A DNA stretch of 64,000 nt, from positions 124,001 through 188,000 of the forward strand of contig NZ_BATR01000092.1 in assembly GCF_000739655.1 (NCBI RefSeq). Reading direction: 5' to 3'. The notes beneath the pieces are model-generated. The model made no database searches, was not told where the DNA came from, and worked only from the letters and a program-made list of their open reading frames with translations. Origin of the DNA: Verrucomicrobium sp. BvORR106. GTDB taxonomy: Bacteria; Verrucomicrobiota; Verrucomicrobiia; Verrucomicrobiales; Verrucomicrobiaceae. Every line of letters starts with the position of its first letter. The first letter of the stretch is position 1. Made by a program: the position numbers and the translations under genes. Below are positions 36,146 through 44,469 of the stretch, piece by piece.

Positions 36146-36342
36146 ATGTAGCGCCGGGACACAGCGTGCGAACCTACGGGGGCTGCACCATGTGGCCGGG
36201 GTGGCTGATTTAGAATTCATCATTCCTAATTCATAATTTCTCAGGTCTCTCTGTGGTTAAAATCCGTCATCGTCATTTAATCCATCCCGTCCTCTGATGG
36301 AATCGGGCGGTATCTCCCGTTCAGGACTTTCACGCTTCCCTC

Positions 36343-37728
36343 ATGAACACGCTCTCTGCCCACAACAACACGCGGCGCGACTTTTTGAAGAACGCCACCC
36401 GGGCCACGGCCGGACTTTCCGTGCTCTCTGGCATCACCATCCCGTATGTGCACGCCCAGGGGGATGACACGGTGCGGGCCGCCCTGATCGGGTGCGGCGG
36501 TCGTGGTGCTGGCGCGGCCAGTAACTCGATGTCGGTGGGGAATGCCTCCATTCGCCTGGTCGCCATGGCAGATGTGCAGAAGGATCGCCTGAATGCTGCT
36601 CATGAGGCACTTTCCCAAAAGCACCCGGACAAGATGTCCGTCTCTGAAGACGCCAAGTTCATCGGGTTCGATGCTTACAAGCAGGCGGTGGACATGCTCA
36701 AGCCGGGGGATGTGGCCATCTTCGCCACGCCGCCTGCGTTCCGCTGGGTGCACTTCAAGTACGCCATTGAGAAGGGCGTGAACATCTTCATGGAGAAGCC
36801 ACTGGCGGTGGATGGCCCCACGGCCAAGCGCATGCTGGAGCTGAATGAAGAGGCGAAGAAAAAGGGCCTTAAGGTGGCCGTGGGCCTCATGTGCCGCCAC
36901 TGCAAGATCCGCAAGGAGCTCTACAACCGCGTGCAGGATGGGGCGATCGGCGATCTCGTGCTGGCGCGCGCGTATCGCATGCAGGCCCCCGTGGCCTCCT
37001 GCTTCTCCAAGCGTCGTCCTGAGGAGACTCCGGAGCTCATCTGGCAGATCCAGCGTTTCCACTCCTTCCTCTGGGCCAGCGGTGGCGCTTACAGCGACTT
37101 CTTCATCCACAACATCGATGAAGCCTGCTGGATGAAGAACGACTGGCCGGTCGAGGCCCAGGCCAGCGGCGGACGCACGGATCGAGGAGAGTACGTGGAC
37201 CAGAACTTCGACCACTACTCGGTGGAGTACACCTGGAAGGATGGCTCCAAGTTCTTCTTTGAAGGGCGCAACATCACCGGCTGCCGCAATGAGTTCTCCA
37301 CGACCATTCACGGGACCAAGGGTAGCGCCATCGTTTCCAGCGCTGGACACCTGCCGGCCCGGAGCGCGATCTTCAAAGGGCAGCGCCGCAATTCCGAAGA
37401 GACTGTGTGGCGCGGCGAATCGCCGGAGCCCAACCCCTACCAGCTGGAATGGGATGACTTCCTTCACGCCATCCGCAACAACGAGTCCTACAATGAGATG
37501 GAACGCGGTGTGCAGGCCAGCCTGGTGACCTCCATGGGCCGCATGGCTGCTCACACTGGGCAGATCATCACCTATGATCAAATGCTGAACTGCCCGCATG
37601 AGTTCGCGCCAGATGTCGACAAGCTCACACTGGATTCACCCGCCCCGATCCGCGAGGACGCCAATGGTCGCTATCCTGTGCCGCTCCCCGGCGTGAACCG
37701 GGATCGCGAGTACGCGGCTCCGGCCTAA
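36343..37728 (+). CDS. Tat-exported Gfo/Idh/MocA oxidoreductase
   Basis: A 461-residue NAD(P)-dependent sugar oxidoreductase. Twin-arginine signal 'TRRDFLKNA' (residues 11-19) with following hydrophobic stretch, then the Rossmann motif 'ALIGCGGRGAGAA', and 'IFMEKPLAVD' containing the conserved E-K-P. A longer C-terminal domain as in PVC paralogues. An FCD-AraC regulator begins 54 bases downstream, which suggests common control of a sugar pathway. Confidence 0.88.
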   Translation: MNTLSAHNNTRRDFLKNATRATAGLSVLSGITIPYVHAQGDDTVRAALIGCGGRGAGAASNSMSVGNASIRLVAMADVQKDRLNAAHEALSQKHPDKMSVSEDAKFIGFDAYKQAVDMLKPGDVAIFATPPAFRWVHFKYAIEKGVNIFMEKPLAVDGPTAKRMLELNEEAKKKGLKVAVGLMCRHCKIRKELYNRVQDGAIGDLVLARAYRMQAPVASCFSKRRPEETPELIWQIQRFHSFLWASGGAYSDFFIHNIDEACWMKNDWPVEAQASGGRTDRGEYVDQNFDHYSVEYTWKDGSKFFFEGRNITGCRNEFSTTIHGTKGSAIVSSAGHLPARSAIFKGQRRNSEETVWRGESPEPNPYQLEWDDFLHAIRNNESYNEMERGVQASLVTSMGRMAAHTGQIITYDQMLNCPHEFAPDVDKLTLDSPAPIREDANGRYPVPLPGVNRDREYAAPA

Positions 37729-37782
37729 TCCCGGTGGTCACAGGGAGTTAGAACCCCATCTGAGTTTTCCGCCCTGTTTGTT

Positions 37783-38601
37783 ATGGAGTCGGCGGTCGTG
37801 CCCAGCATTCGTGCCATGGCCGACGCCGACTCTTCGTTTGTGGATCTGGCGGCTCTTCATGAGCTGTGCCGGTTGCGGTCCACGCTGGAGGGATTCGCCG
37901 CCGTGCGGCTGCGGGATCATGCCCGTCGTCAGGAGGTGCTGGAGGGATTCTCCCAGCGGTTGGAAAAGATGCAGGCCTGGGCCCGGCAGGGTAGGTTGTT
38001 GGAGTTCCGTCAGGAAGATGTAGAGCTTCACCGCAGCCTCGTGGCCTCCTGCGCCTCGGAGGCGCTCATGCACTGCTGGGAACACGTCAATGCCAGACTG
38101 GAGGCCTGGATCCAGCATGTGCAGGAGGTGTACTGGCCCAGCTTGATGACGCTCTATCGTGAGCACGAGTTTCTCATCCAGGCGTGGGCCTCAGACGAGC
38201 CCTGGGTGGCGGAGGCGGCCACGCACCAGCATCTGGAGGCCGGATGGTTCCGCGTCGCCGCAGCGCGTGGTGAAGCGTCACCCGTGATGGATCCGGTGGA
38301 GCGCGCGACTTCCTTTCTCTGCACCCACTACGCCAGTGCGGTGGAGGTAGGCTGGCTGGCTCAGAACGTCAGCTTTGTCAGTGCCAGCCATCTTACCCGC
38401 TGCTTCCGACAGAAGCTCGGCGTGTCGCCCTATGCATTTCTCAGACAGGTTCGCATGGAGCGCGCTGCGCAGTTATTGAAAACCAGCGCCGATGCCGTGG
38501 CAGTGATTGCGCTGAAGACGGGGTACAAGAACGTGTCCCACTTCGTGCGGGATTTTCGCGAGAAATACGCCATGACCCCCAAGCGTTACCGGGATGGGTG
38601 A
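37783..38601 (+). CDS. FCD-AraC fusion transcription regulator
   Basis: A 272-residue protein. Residues about 20-160 look like an FCD ligand-binding domain of the FadR/GntR class: 'RSTLEGFAAVRLRDHARRQE', then 'EDVELHRSLVAS', 'REHEFLIQAW' and 'THQHLEAGW', giving the metal-binding Asp/His set. Residues about 170-272 are an AraC HTH_18 ('LTRCFRQKLGVSPYAFLRQ', 'TGYKNVSHFVRDFREKY'). No GntR winged helix is present. FCD is normally attached to GntR, so the domain swap is notable. Likely senses a sugar acid and controls the preceding oxidoreductase. Confidence 0.8.
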   Translation: MESAVVPSIRAMADADSSFVDLAALHELCRLRSTLEGFAAVRLRDHARRQEVLEGFSQRLEKMQAWARQGRLLEFRQEDVELHRSLVASCASEALMHCWEHVNARLEAWIQHVQEVYWPSLMTLYREHEFLIQAWASDEPWVAEAATHQHLEAGWFRVAAARGEASPVMDPVERATSFLCTHYASAVEVGWLAQNVSFVSASHLTRCFRQKLGVSPYAFLRQVRMERAAQLLKTSADAVAVIALKTGYKNVSHFVRDFREKYAMTPKRYRDG

Positions 38602-38642
38602 GTGAGGGATAGTTGGCTCCTATTGCACAGCACGTGGCGACG

Positions 38643-38667
38643 GGAGTAGTCCGACGATCCCCGTCGG
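38643..38667 (+). repeat. Hairpin repeat before tatD
   Basis: GGGAGTAGT followed by CCGACG/CGTCGG around a four-to-six-base loop (38651-38667). The same unit, with a fully paired stem, is found at 39743-39768 after tatD in the same orientation. Confidence 0.65.
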
Positions 38668-38779
38668 TCGGTGAGCGGAGGAATTGCGTGGGCGATGCGT
38701 TAGCTCTCCTAGCCGTCCAGCGGGTGCCTGTGGTTTCCGAAACGGCAAGTTCTCGGGCATTGAACGGGAATAACGGTTT

Positions 38780-38880
38780 GTGTACGGGTGGCGTAGAGCT
38801 GCTGACAAGGCTATTCCCCGAAGGGGATTCGGCAACAAGCCCAACGTTATGGGGATCGTCGATATTGGGGCTTGAGTGGG
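38780..38880 (-). repeat. Covarying-hairpin element, copy E (minus strand)
   Basis: Read on the minus strand: a main stem AAGCCCCAA/TTGGGCTT (38865-38873 with 38837-38844, one bulge), linker CTTGTTGCC as in copy A, and a hairpin TCCCC-TTC-GGGGA (38815-38827). Copy A has CTTGTAGCC and CCTC-TTC-GAGG at the same places. Confidence 0.7.
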
Positions 38881-38928
38881 AGTGTCTTTCCGCATAACGC
38901 ATAACCCCTAACTCTTCACGCTTTCCCC

Positions 38929-39720
38929 ATGCACACCGATACCCATGCTCATCTTGCCAGCCGGCAGTTTGCCAACGATCTGCCTGAGATCATCGAGCGG
39001 GCCCGGGCGGCGGGGGTGAAGCGGATCATTTGCATAGGCACCACGCTGGAGGATTCCAAGCGGGCGCTGGAGATTGCCGACACGTATCCCGAGGTGGAGG
39101 CCACAGTGGGCATTCACCCCTGTGACGCAGACACGGTGAAGGGGGACGCCTTCGTGGAAGAGCTCAGAGAGCTCGCCCGGCATCCCAAGGTGGTGGGCAT
39201 CGGGGAGATCGGCCTCGACTACTATCACCAGCCCCCGGAGGGTTTCACGCTGGATTCATGGAAAGAACAGCAGGCGTTCGTTCTGGAGCGCCAGTTGGAA
39301 CTGGCAGCGGAACTGGAGCTCAACGTGGTGCTGCACAACCGCGAGAGCTTTGACGATCTCGTGGCCCAGGTCTTGCCCTGGTCTGACCGTCTGCGTGGAG
39401 TGTTTCATTGTTTTACCGGTGGCAGTGAGCAGGCGTTGCCATTGATTGAGCGTGGGCATCTCGTGTCGTTCACCGGGATTGTCACCTTCAAGAACGGGCA
39501 GGTGATCCAGGAGTGCGCCCGCGCCGTGCCGTCGGGTGGGTTCATGCTGGAAACAGACTGTCCCTATCTGGCCCCCATGCCGTACCGCGGAAAGCGCAAT
39601 GAACCTGCCTATGTCGCCAACACGGCGGAGTTCGTGGCGTCTTTGCGCGGGGCGAGATTGGAGGATCTAGTGAGCGAGACCGGGGCGACAGCGGCCGCGT
39701 TCTTTCGGAAGCCGGCGTAG
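38929..39720 (+). CDS. tatD: TatD family metal-dependent hydrolase (DNase)
   Basis: A 263-residue TIM-barrel hydrolase. All metal ligands are visible: D-T-H-A-H-L near the N-terminus, 'VGIHPCDA', 'GEIGLDYYH', 'VVLHNRESF', 'FHCFTGG' and 'LETDCPYLAP'. Family members are 3'-5' DNases with roles in repair. It is flanked on both sides by the same short hairpin repeat in direct orientation. Confidence 0.9.
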   Translation: MHTDTHAHLASRQFANDLPEIIERARAAGVKRIICIGTTLEDSKRALEIADTYPEVEATVGIHPCDADTVKGDAFVEELRELARHPKVVGIGEIGLDYYHQPPEGFTLDSWKEQQAFVLERQLELAAELELNVVLHNRESFDDLVAQVLPWSDRLRGVFHCFTGGSEQALPLIERGHLVSFTGIVTFKNGQVIQECARAVPSGGFMLETDCPYLAPMPYRGKRNEPAYVANTAEFVASLRGARLEDLVSETGATAAAFFRKPA

Positions 39721-39742
39721 GGGACTCCCGAAGCAACGCAGT

Positions 39743-39768
39743 GGGAGTAGTCCGACGGTCCCCGTCGG
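39743..39768 (+). repeat. Hairpin repeat after tatD
   Basis: GGGAGTAGT followed by CCGACGG (39752-39758), TCC, CCGTCGG (39762-39768): a 7-bp stem with a three-base loop. Direct copy of 38643-38667. Confidence 0.7.
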
Positions 39769-39855
39769 GTTGGGAGCGAAGGGAATGGTCAGATGAGTTG
39801 GACGACCTCCTGACCGCCGCAACTCCTTCGGAGTAGGATCTTTCAAGACCCCGTT

Positions 39856-39925
39856 CCCCACGTAGACTCGCTGGAAGCTCGTCAACGTGGGGCTTGTAGC
39901 CGCATCCTCTTCGAGGAAGAACTTC
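39856..39925 (+). repeat. Covarying-hairpin element, copy B
   Basis: The main stem CCCCACGT (39856-39863) with ACGTGGGG (39885-39892) encloses the same 21-base loop as copy A. Linker CTTGTAGCC, then hairpin CCTC-TTC-GAGG (39906-39916). Against copy A the stem shows paired changes (CCCAACGT/ACGTTGGG to CCCCACGT/ACGTGGGG). Confidence 0.8.
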
Positions 39926-40004
39926 GAGTGCGGAGGTTCCCTTGATGGCCATTTTTGGTGAAGTGACGGAGACGTCCTGCCAGGGAGCCTGAGGGCTGAC
40001 ATGG

Positions 40005-40185
40005 GGGTGTTGATGGCGGAAGGGACAAAGCGGATGTTGTCGGCCTTCCCACCTGATCATCTCCTGCGGAGGTTCCCAAGGTTGACTCGCTTAGGGCTCG
40101 TCCAACCTTGGGCTGTGCTACAGATCCCATACTGGGATCAACTTCGGTCTGAGGCGGACGCCTTAAGGTGGTTCCTTGGCGGCCA
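40005..40185 (+). repeat. Covarying-hairpin element, copy C
   Basis: Begins with GTTGATGGCGGAAGG and GTCGGCCTTCCCACCTG as in copies A and D. Main stem CCCAAGGTT (40075-40083) with AACCTTGGG (40104-40112), loop with CTCGCT...GCTCG, linker CTGTGCTACA, second hairpin GATCCCA-TAC-TGGGATC (40123-40139), and an end GGTTCCTTGG block shared with A and D. Confidence 0.8.
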
Positions 40186-40226
40186 CCCCGACGCGCGCGG
40201 TTGATCGGCTCACCTCGTCAGCCTCT

Positions 40227-43200
40227 TCACGATTTTCTCGCCAGAAGGTACTCCAGTAGATCATTCAATGCCTGGCCGGCCAGCACTTCGTTCAGGCCCA
40301 TGGGCATGAGGGAGTACGGGGACTCCTGGTCTTCGGCAATCTCAGTCTTCTTTACCGCATGTTCCTGGCCGGCGGCATCGGCAAAGATGAGCTGGTCATC
40401 CTGCTCCCGTCGCAGGAGGCCGCCCAGCACTCCGCCGTCGCGCTTCTTCACAAAGTGCATCCGGAAGGCCGGGTCCACGGCGCGGTTGGGATCCAGGATG
40501 TCCTCCAACAATCGCTCGGCTCCGCGCGTACCGATGCCGTCGAGCTGGGGGCCAACCAGGTTGCCTTTCACACCGATGCGATGGCAGGCGGCGCAGTTGG
40601 TTTGAAACAACTGTTCGCCTGCCGCGGCATTGCCCCGCTCGCGGGTGAACTTGGCGAGTCGGTCCTTGAGCACTTCCTCCAGCCCGGCATTTGCGGGTGG
40701 CAAGGCGCGAGTGATTTCATCCAACCGGCGGGTGATGCCTGCCTGGTTCAGTGCCTGCAGTTTGCCGGTGACCACAGGGTCGGCCAGGACGCGCGGCGGA
40801 GCCAGTTTGAGCAGTTGGGTGCTTTGTTCTGGAGTGGCCGCCATGGCGGTCGCCAGCTTCACCTGGGTGCGGTAGGGCTGTTCCTTGAAAGCCTTGTCAA
40901 TGAGTGCGGCGGTCTGAGACGGCTGATCGAGCAGGCTGAATACCAGCGGTGCCAGCTCAGCCTCCCGCGCCAGTCCCGCCAGGGGCTGGAGTGAGGGATG
41001 GGCGGTAACGAGCGCTTCTGCAATGAGCCCCCGGGTAGCGGGTGCCATGGACCCACTGGGGAAGGCCACCTTGCGCAACTGGGCGAGGCCGTCTGGAGTG
41101 GGAAAGTCTCTCACCAGTTGCGCCAGGGAAGCGATGCGCCGGTTCAAGGTCTGTGGGTTGTCATCTGGATAGGCGGTGGGTTGAGGAGTGAAGCGCCCGA
41201 CCGCGAGCCAGGCGTAGGCGGTACCGCTGTCGCCATCCACCAGTTCGAGGTAAACGCGCGGCGTGGCCTGCCCCATGGCTTTCTGAGCTTCTTTCTGCCG
41301 GGAGAACGTCCAGGTCACGGGGAGCGCCCGGTCCTGCCGGGGCGGCCAGGCGGTGGCCAGGATTTCATGACTGATCGCCTCTCTCAGTCGCACGACATTC
41401 CGATCATGGGGCGGGCGGTTGGTCAGGCCGCTGTGGCCAGCGATCCAGAACTCGAGCTGGTCTGGCAGGTCGAAATCAGGAGATCGAAGCGTGCCCGTGA
41501 GCTTTTCCCCGCCTGGCGGCAGACTCCCCAGGAAAGTGGCCTCGCTCCCGTCTTCACAGGGGCGCTGCTGGAGCACCCAAGGGTTGTTTCCTGTGCCCGT
41601 GCGCACCCAGCCCGTCTGCTTTGCCTGCGCAAGCCATGACTGCAGGGCGGATTGCAGGCTTCCTACCCACTTCTTCACGGCCGGGCCAGAGCGTTGCCCG
41701 GCGCGCTTTCTGCCCTCGGTGATGGCGGTGTAGAGTTCCAACTGGGCATCCAGATCGCTGGGGTGACACTTTTCCACCAGCTCCACCAACTCGGTCTCAA
41801 GCTCTGGTCCCGCTTGCTTGGCGATGTGAGTCAACAAAGGGCTGGCGCCACCCACGGCCTGGAAGTAAGCCGGGGACGCAAACTGTTGCAGGCGCTTGAG
41901 CAGCCATCGGGCGGAGTCAGGGGACGGAATGCTGCAGGCAACCAGGAGGAGTTCCCGCTCAACGGCGTCAGCCAATTGCTCCTTGGCGAGCGAGTGCCAG
42001 TCGGTAGGGGACTGACGTCGCAACAAGCTTTGCATGGCCAGGCGCCAGGCGTACTGCATGCGCAGATCACCCTCTGGCAGACGGGCACGAAGATCGAGGA
42101 GTTGGTGCCCTTCAGGTGATTGTTCTCGATACGGGGCCGTTTCCAAGGCGATGGAGAGAAGATGGGGATCGCTCTGGCTCCAGTCGAATGTGTCCTTTCC
42201 AGCGAGTGCGCGAACCTGATGAATCGCTTCCAGCGGATCGACGTTCGATGAAACAGCCTTTTTGGCGGGGCCCAACCACACCAGTGCTGTCCGTTGCAGC
42301 GCATTCACTGGGGTTGTGCTTTCCAGGATCTGACGCACCTCATTGGCTGCGGGCCCATGGAGCCGCTCTTTCAATTCCGCCACCGCCAGGCCCCGCAGGG
42401 TGAGGCTGGCGTCGCCAAGTCTGGTGACGACTTCCGCTGTGGTCATCTGGTGCAGAGCCGTCTGGCGCAACGGGTTGGTGGCTTCCTTTTTCACCACCCG
42501 CCAGATGCGTCCGCTGGCGCGGTCTCGCCCCGGGTGATCCAGCGGCACCTCGTAGTGACCGATGATGCGATTGTAAAAATCCGCGATGTACAGAGCGCGA
42601 TCCGGGCCCAGTTGCAGATCCACGGGGCGGAACCACGGATCCGTGCTGGTGATGAAATCGGGCTTCTCATTCGCCTTGGGCGTGCTGCCCGTGAAGGTGA
42701 TCAGGTCCTGGTTGACTTTCGACGTGACGGGGTTCCCCACCAGCATGTGATCGTTCCATTCGGGACCCCAGACGTCCTGGTCCAGGTACACCACGCCGGC
42801 GATGCCAGTGGAGCCGTGGGCGTGCTCACACATGACCGGGGCAAACCCCAGGCCGTCATGCGGACGGCCGAAGCTGGGATAGGAGGCCCCGGGAATGAGC
42901 TGGTAGATGGGGGAACTGTGGCAGTCGGCGGAATAGAGGTTGCCTCGGGAGTCCCAGCACAGGCCAAAGGGGTTCACCTGGCCGGTGGTCCAGCGTTCCA
43001 CCCTAGAACCATCGGGTTTGAACCGGAAGACATTGCCGCTGTTGAGGTCCAGGGTGGAACCGTCCTTCGCTTTGAAGTGGGAGGTGTTGGAGAAGCCGTG
43101 GGTGGCATAGATCCAGCCGTCGAGGCCCAGCCTGAGGCTGGAGATCATGCCATGGGTGTCTTTCTCATACCCCAGCTGTCCAAAGAGGATGGTGCGGCGG

Positions 43201-43694
43201 TCGCAAATGCCGTCTTCGTCCGTGTCTTCAAAGTAGACAATGTTCGGGATGCTCCAGGCGATGCAGCCTCTGCCGTAGGGCAGCACTCCGGTGGGGATGT
43301 TCAACTCATTGGCAAACACGGTGGAGCGATCAGCGCGGCCGTCACCATTGAGGTCTTCCAGAATGCGGATGGAATCGCGTCCGCCCTTGGCTCGCACCCC
43401 GTCGTCTTCCCATCGTTCTTTGGGCACGGCATAGGGGTACTCCAAGGTGCTGGTGACCCAGAGCCTGCCGCGCCGGTCAAACCCGAGGTTGATGGGCTTC
43501 CCGCCCAGTTGGGCGTCATCGGCGAAGAGTTGCACCTCAAATCCCGGCGGGACCTGGAAAGTGGCTTGTTCCTGCGCTGCACTGAGCGGCTCCGTGTCCC
43601 GGACCAAGCGGTCCTTGGATTCCTGGCCGTAGGCGCCAGCGCCCCAGCCACTGGCGAAGATCAGGGACAGGTAAAGTGCTCGAGGGAGGTGCAT
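40227..43694 (-). CDS. PVC-type membrane-bound dehydrogenase-like CxxCH heme protein
   Basis: A 1155-residue exported protein typical of the PVC superphylum. Order: signal peptide (about 1-23), a glucose/sorbosone dehydrogenase-like beta-propeller ('VPPGFEVQLFADD', 'NLGFDRRGRLWVTSTLEYPY', about 45-400), a helical HEAT-like part (about 400-690), a beta-sandwich (about 700-870), another helical part, and a C-terminal cytochrome c domain with C-A-A-C-H at residues 1034-1038 and 'SLMPMGL' supplying the likely Met ligand. Probably oxidises a sugar and passes electrons to the heme. Exact substrate unknown. Confidence 0.9.
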   Translation of the reverse strand: MHLPRALYLSLIFASGWGAGAYGQESKDRLVRDTEPLSAAQEQATFQVPPGFEVQLFADDAQLGGKPINLGFDRRGRLWVTSTLEYPYAVPKERWEDDGVRAKGGRDSIRILEDLNGDGRADRSTVFANELNIPTGVLPYGRGCIAWSIPNIVYFEDTDEDGICDRRTILFGQLGYEKDTHGMISSLRLGLDGWIYATHGFSNTSHFKAKDGSTLDLNSGNVFRFKPDGSRVERWTTGQVNPFGLCWDSRGNLYSADCHSSPIYQLIPGASYPSFGRPHDGLGFAPVMCEHAHGSTGIAGVVYLDQDVWGPEWNDHMLVGNPVTSKVNQDLITFTGSTPKANEKPDFITSTDPWFRPVDLQLGPDRALYIADFYNRIIGHYEVPLDHPGRDRASGRIWRVVKKEATNPLRQTALHQMTTAEVVTRLGDASLTLRGLAVAELKERLHGPAANEVRQILESTTPVNALQRTALVWLGPAKKAVSSNVDPLEAIHQVRALAGKDTFDWSQSDPHLLSIALETAPYREQSPEGHQLLDLRARLPEGDLRMQYAWRLAMQSLLRRQSPTDWHSLAKEQLADAVERELLLVACSIPSPDSARWLLKRLQQFASPAYFQAVGGASPLLTHIAKQAGPELETELVELVEKCHPSDLDAQLELYTAITEGRKRAGQRSGPAVKKWVGSLQSALQSWLAQAKQTGWVRTGTGNNPWVLQQRPCEDGSEATFLGSLPPGGEKLTGTLRSPDFDLPDQLEFWIAGHSGLTNRPPHDRNVVRLREAISHEILATAWPPRQDRALPVTWTFSRQKEAQKAMGQATPRVYLELVDGDSGTAYAWLAVGRFTPQPTAYPDDNPQTLNRRIASLAQLVRDFPTPDGLAQLRKVAFPSGSMAPATRGLIAEALVTAHPSLQPLAGLAREAELAPLVFSLLDQPSQTAALIDKAFKEQPYRTQVKLATAMAATPEQSTQLLKLAPPRVLADPVVTGKLQALNQAGITRRLDEITRALPPANAGLEEVLKDRLAKFTRERGNAAAGEQLFQTNCAACHRIGVKGNLVGPQLDGIGTRGAERLLEDILDPNRAVDPAFRMHFVKKRDGGVLGGLLRREQDDQLIFADAAGQEHAVKKTEIAEDQESPYSLMPMGLNEVLAGQALNDLLEYLLARKS

Positions 43695-43998
43695 GACCTT
43701 CTCATACGCAGGCAGGGTGGGGAAACTTCAAAGTGGTATCCCTGGGCATGCCAGCCTTTCTGGCATGCCTTCAGGATGCATTTCGTTTTTAGCGTTCCAG
43801 GGGCAGGGCTCGTAAAACTCGCCCGGCCCCTGGCTACCGTCTGATATGCCTTCGGCATGGGCAAAGCCGCACTACATCAATCACCTCATCTCAAAGGACG
43901 GAACATTGACGGGTGGGTTGGTTTGTGCTGTGATTTGTCGAGCTTTCTGCTCGGCCTTCCGGCCACCAAACCTCCGGTTCACTTTCAATACCTTAGCT
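43695..43998. other. Intergenic region with covarying-hairpin copy F
   Basis: About 300 bases holding three consecutive hairpins (next entry). A possible N-terminal extension of the downstream frame runs through them but is not conserved-looking. Confidence 0.55.
43745..43858 (+). repeat. Covarying-hairpin element, copy F
   Basis: A 10-bp stem GGCATGCCAG/CTGGCATGCC (43745-43754 with 43760-43769), then a long stem CCAGGGGC (43797-43804) with GCCCCTGG (43826-43833) and an inner GGGC/GCCC, a linker CTACCGTCTG, and ATGCC-TTC-GGCAT (43846-43858). Same order as copies A-E (long stem, linker, three-base-loop hairpin) with different stem bases. Confidence 0.7.
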
Positions 43999-44400
43999 AT
44001 GAGTCTAGGAATCTATCCCGTCTTCCATCCTCCTGTGTCAGATGCCAGCTTCGACAGCCATGGGGAAGACCTGGCCCTGGAGTTTGTGGCACTGGATGAA
44101 CTGGCAGATGAGTATGAAATCCCGGCGCTTTCTTCATTCGGTGACTCCCGTGAGATTCCCGAGGACTTCGAAGGAGGCCCGGACGAATTGGATGAGCTGC
44201 TGGGACCGTGCGAAGAGTGGTATGACTGTTCCCAAGGCATCGCTGCGTTCGAGTCGCTGGTGAGGGTCATCCTTCAGAATCCCGATGCCGCTGAGGCTTT
44301 GGAGACCCCCGAAGCGGTGGCAGATGACCTGATGGCCCTGGTGGAAGTGCTAAAGATCGCAAAAGCTCAAGGAGCCCAGTTTCGGCTGGAGATGCGCTAG
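43999..44400 (+). CDS. Small acidic cytoplasmic protein, unknown
   Basis: A 133-residue, very acidic protein from the ATG at 43999 (MSLGIYPVFHPP). The longer frame from 43846 would translate the hairpin element and is rejected. It has no signal or membrane segment. Alternating Asp/Glu clusters and 'GPCEEWYDCSQGIAAFESL' are visible. It resembles small widespread proteins of unknown role, but I cannot name the family. Confidence 0.7.
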   Translation: MSLGIYPVFHPPVSDASFDSHGEDLALEFVALDELADEYEIPALSSFGDSREIPEDFEGGPDELDELLGPCEEWYDCSQGIAAFESLVRVILQNPDAAEALETPEAVADDLMALVEVLKIAKAQGAQFRLEMR

Positions 44401-44469
44401 GTGTCGCTGCTTGCGTCCAGCCCGCAAAGGTTCAAGGAAAGGGAGAGGCTTGTGTGACGTAGGCGGAAT

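Larger units (their letters stand above)
38602..38928. other. Intergenic region with two hairpin elements
   Basis: No gene seen. It contains the hairpin repeat at 38643-38667 (also present after tatD) and covarying-hairpin copy E at 38780-38880. Confidence 0.6.
39721..40226. other. Intergenic region with three hairpin elements
   Basis: No gene seen. Contains the hairpin at 39743-39768 and covarying-hairpin copies B and C in tandem. Confidence 0.6.

Noticed and set aside
36277-37599. 440-residue minus-strand open frame
   Set aside because: Antisense to a clear Gfo/Idh/MocA gene with a Tat signal.
42294-43844. 516-residue plus-strand open frame
   Set aside because: It lies opposite the giant PVC heme protein gene, whose translation shows clear domains; the frame has no recognisable motif and is a by-product of high GC.
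43846-43998. N-terminal extension of the small acidic protein
   Set aside because: It would translate the hairpin of copy F and has unlike composition; the internal ATG at 43999 fits the acidic domain.
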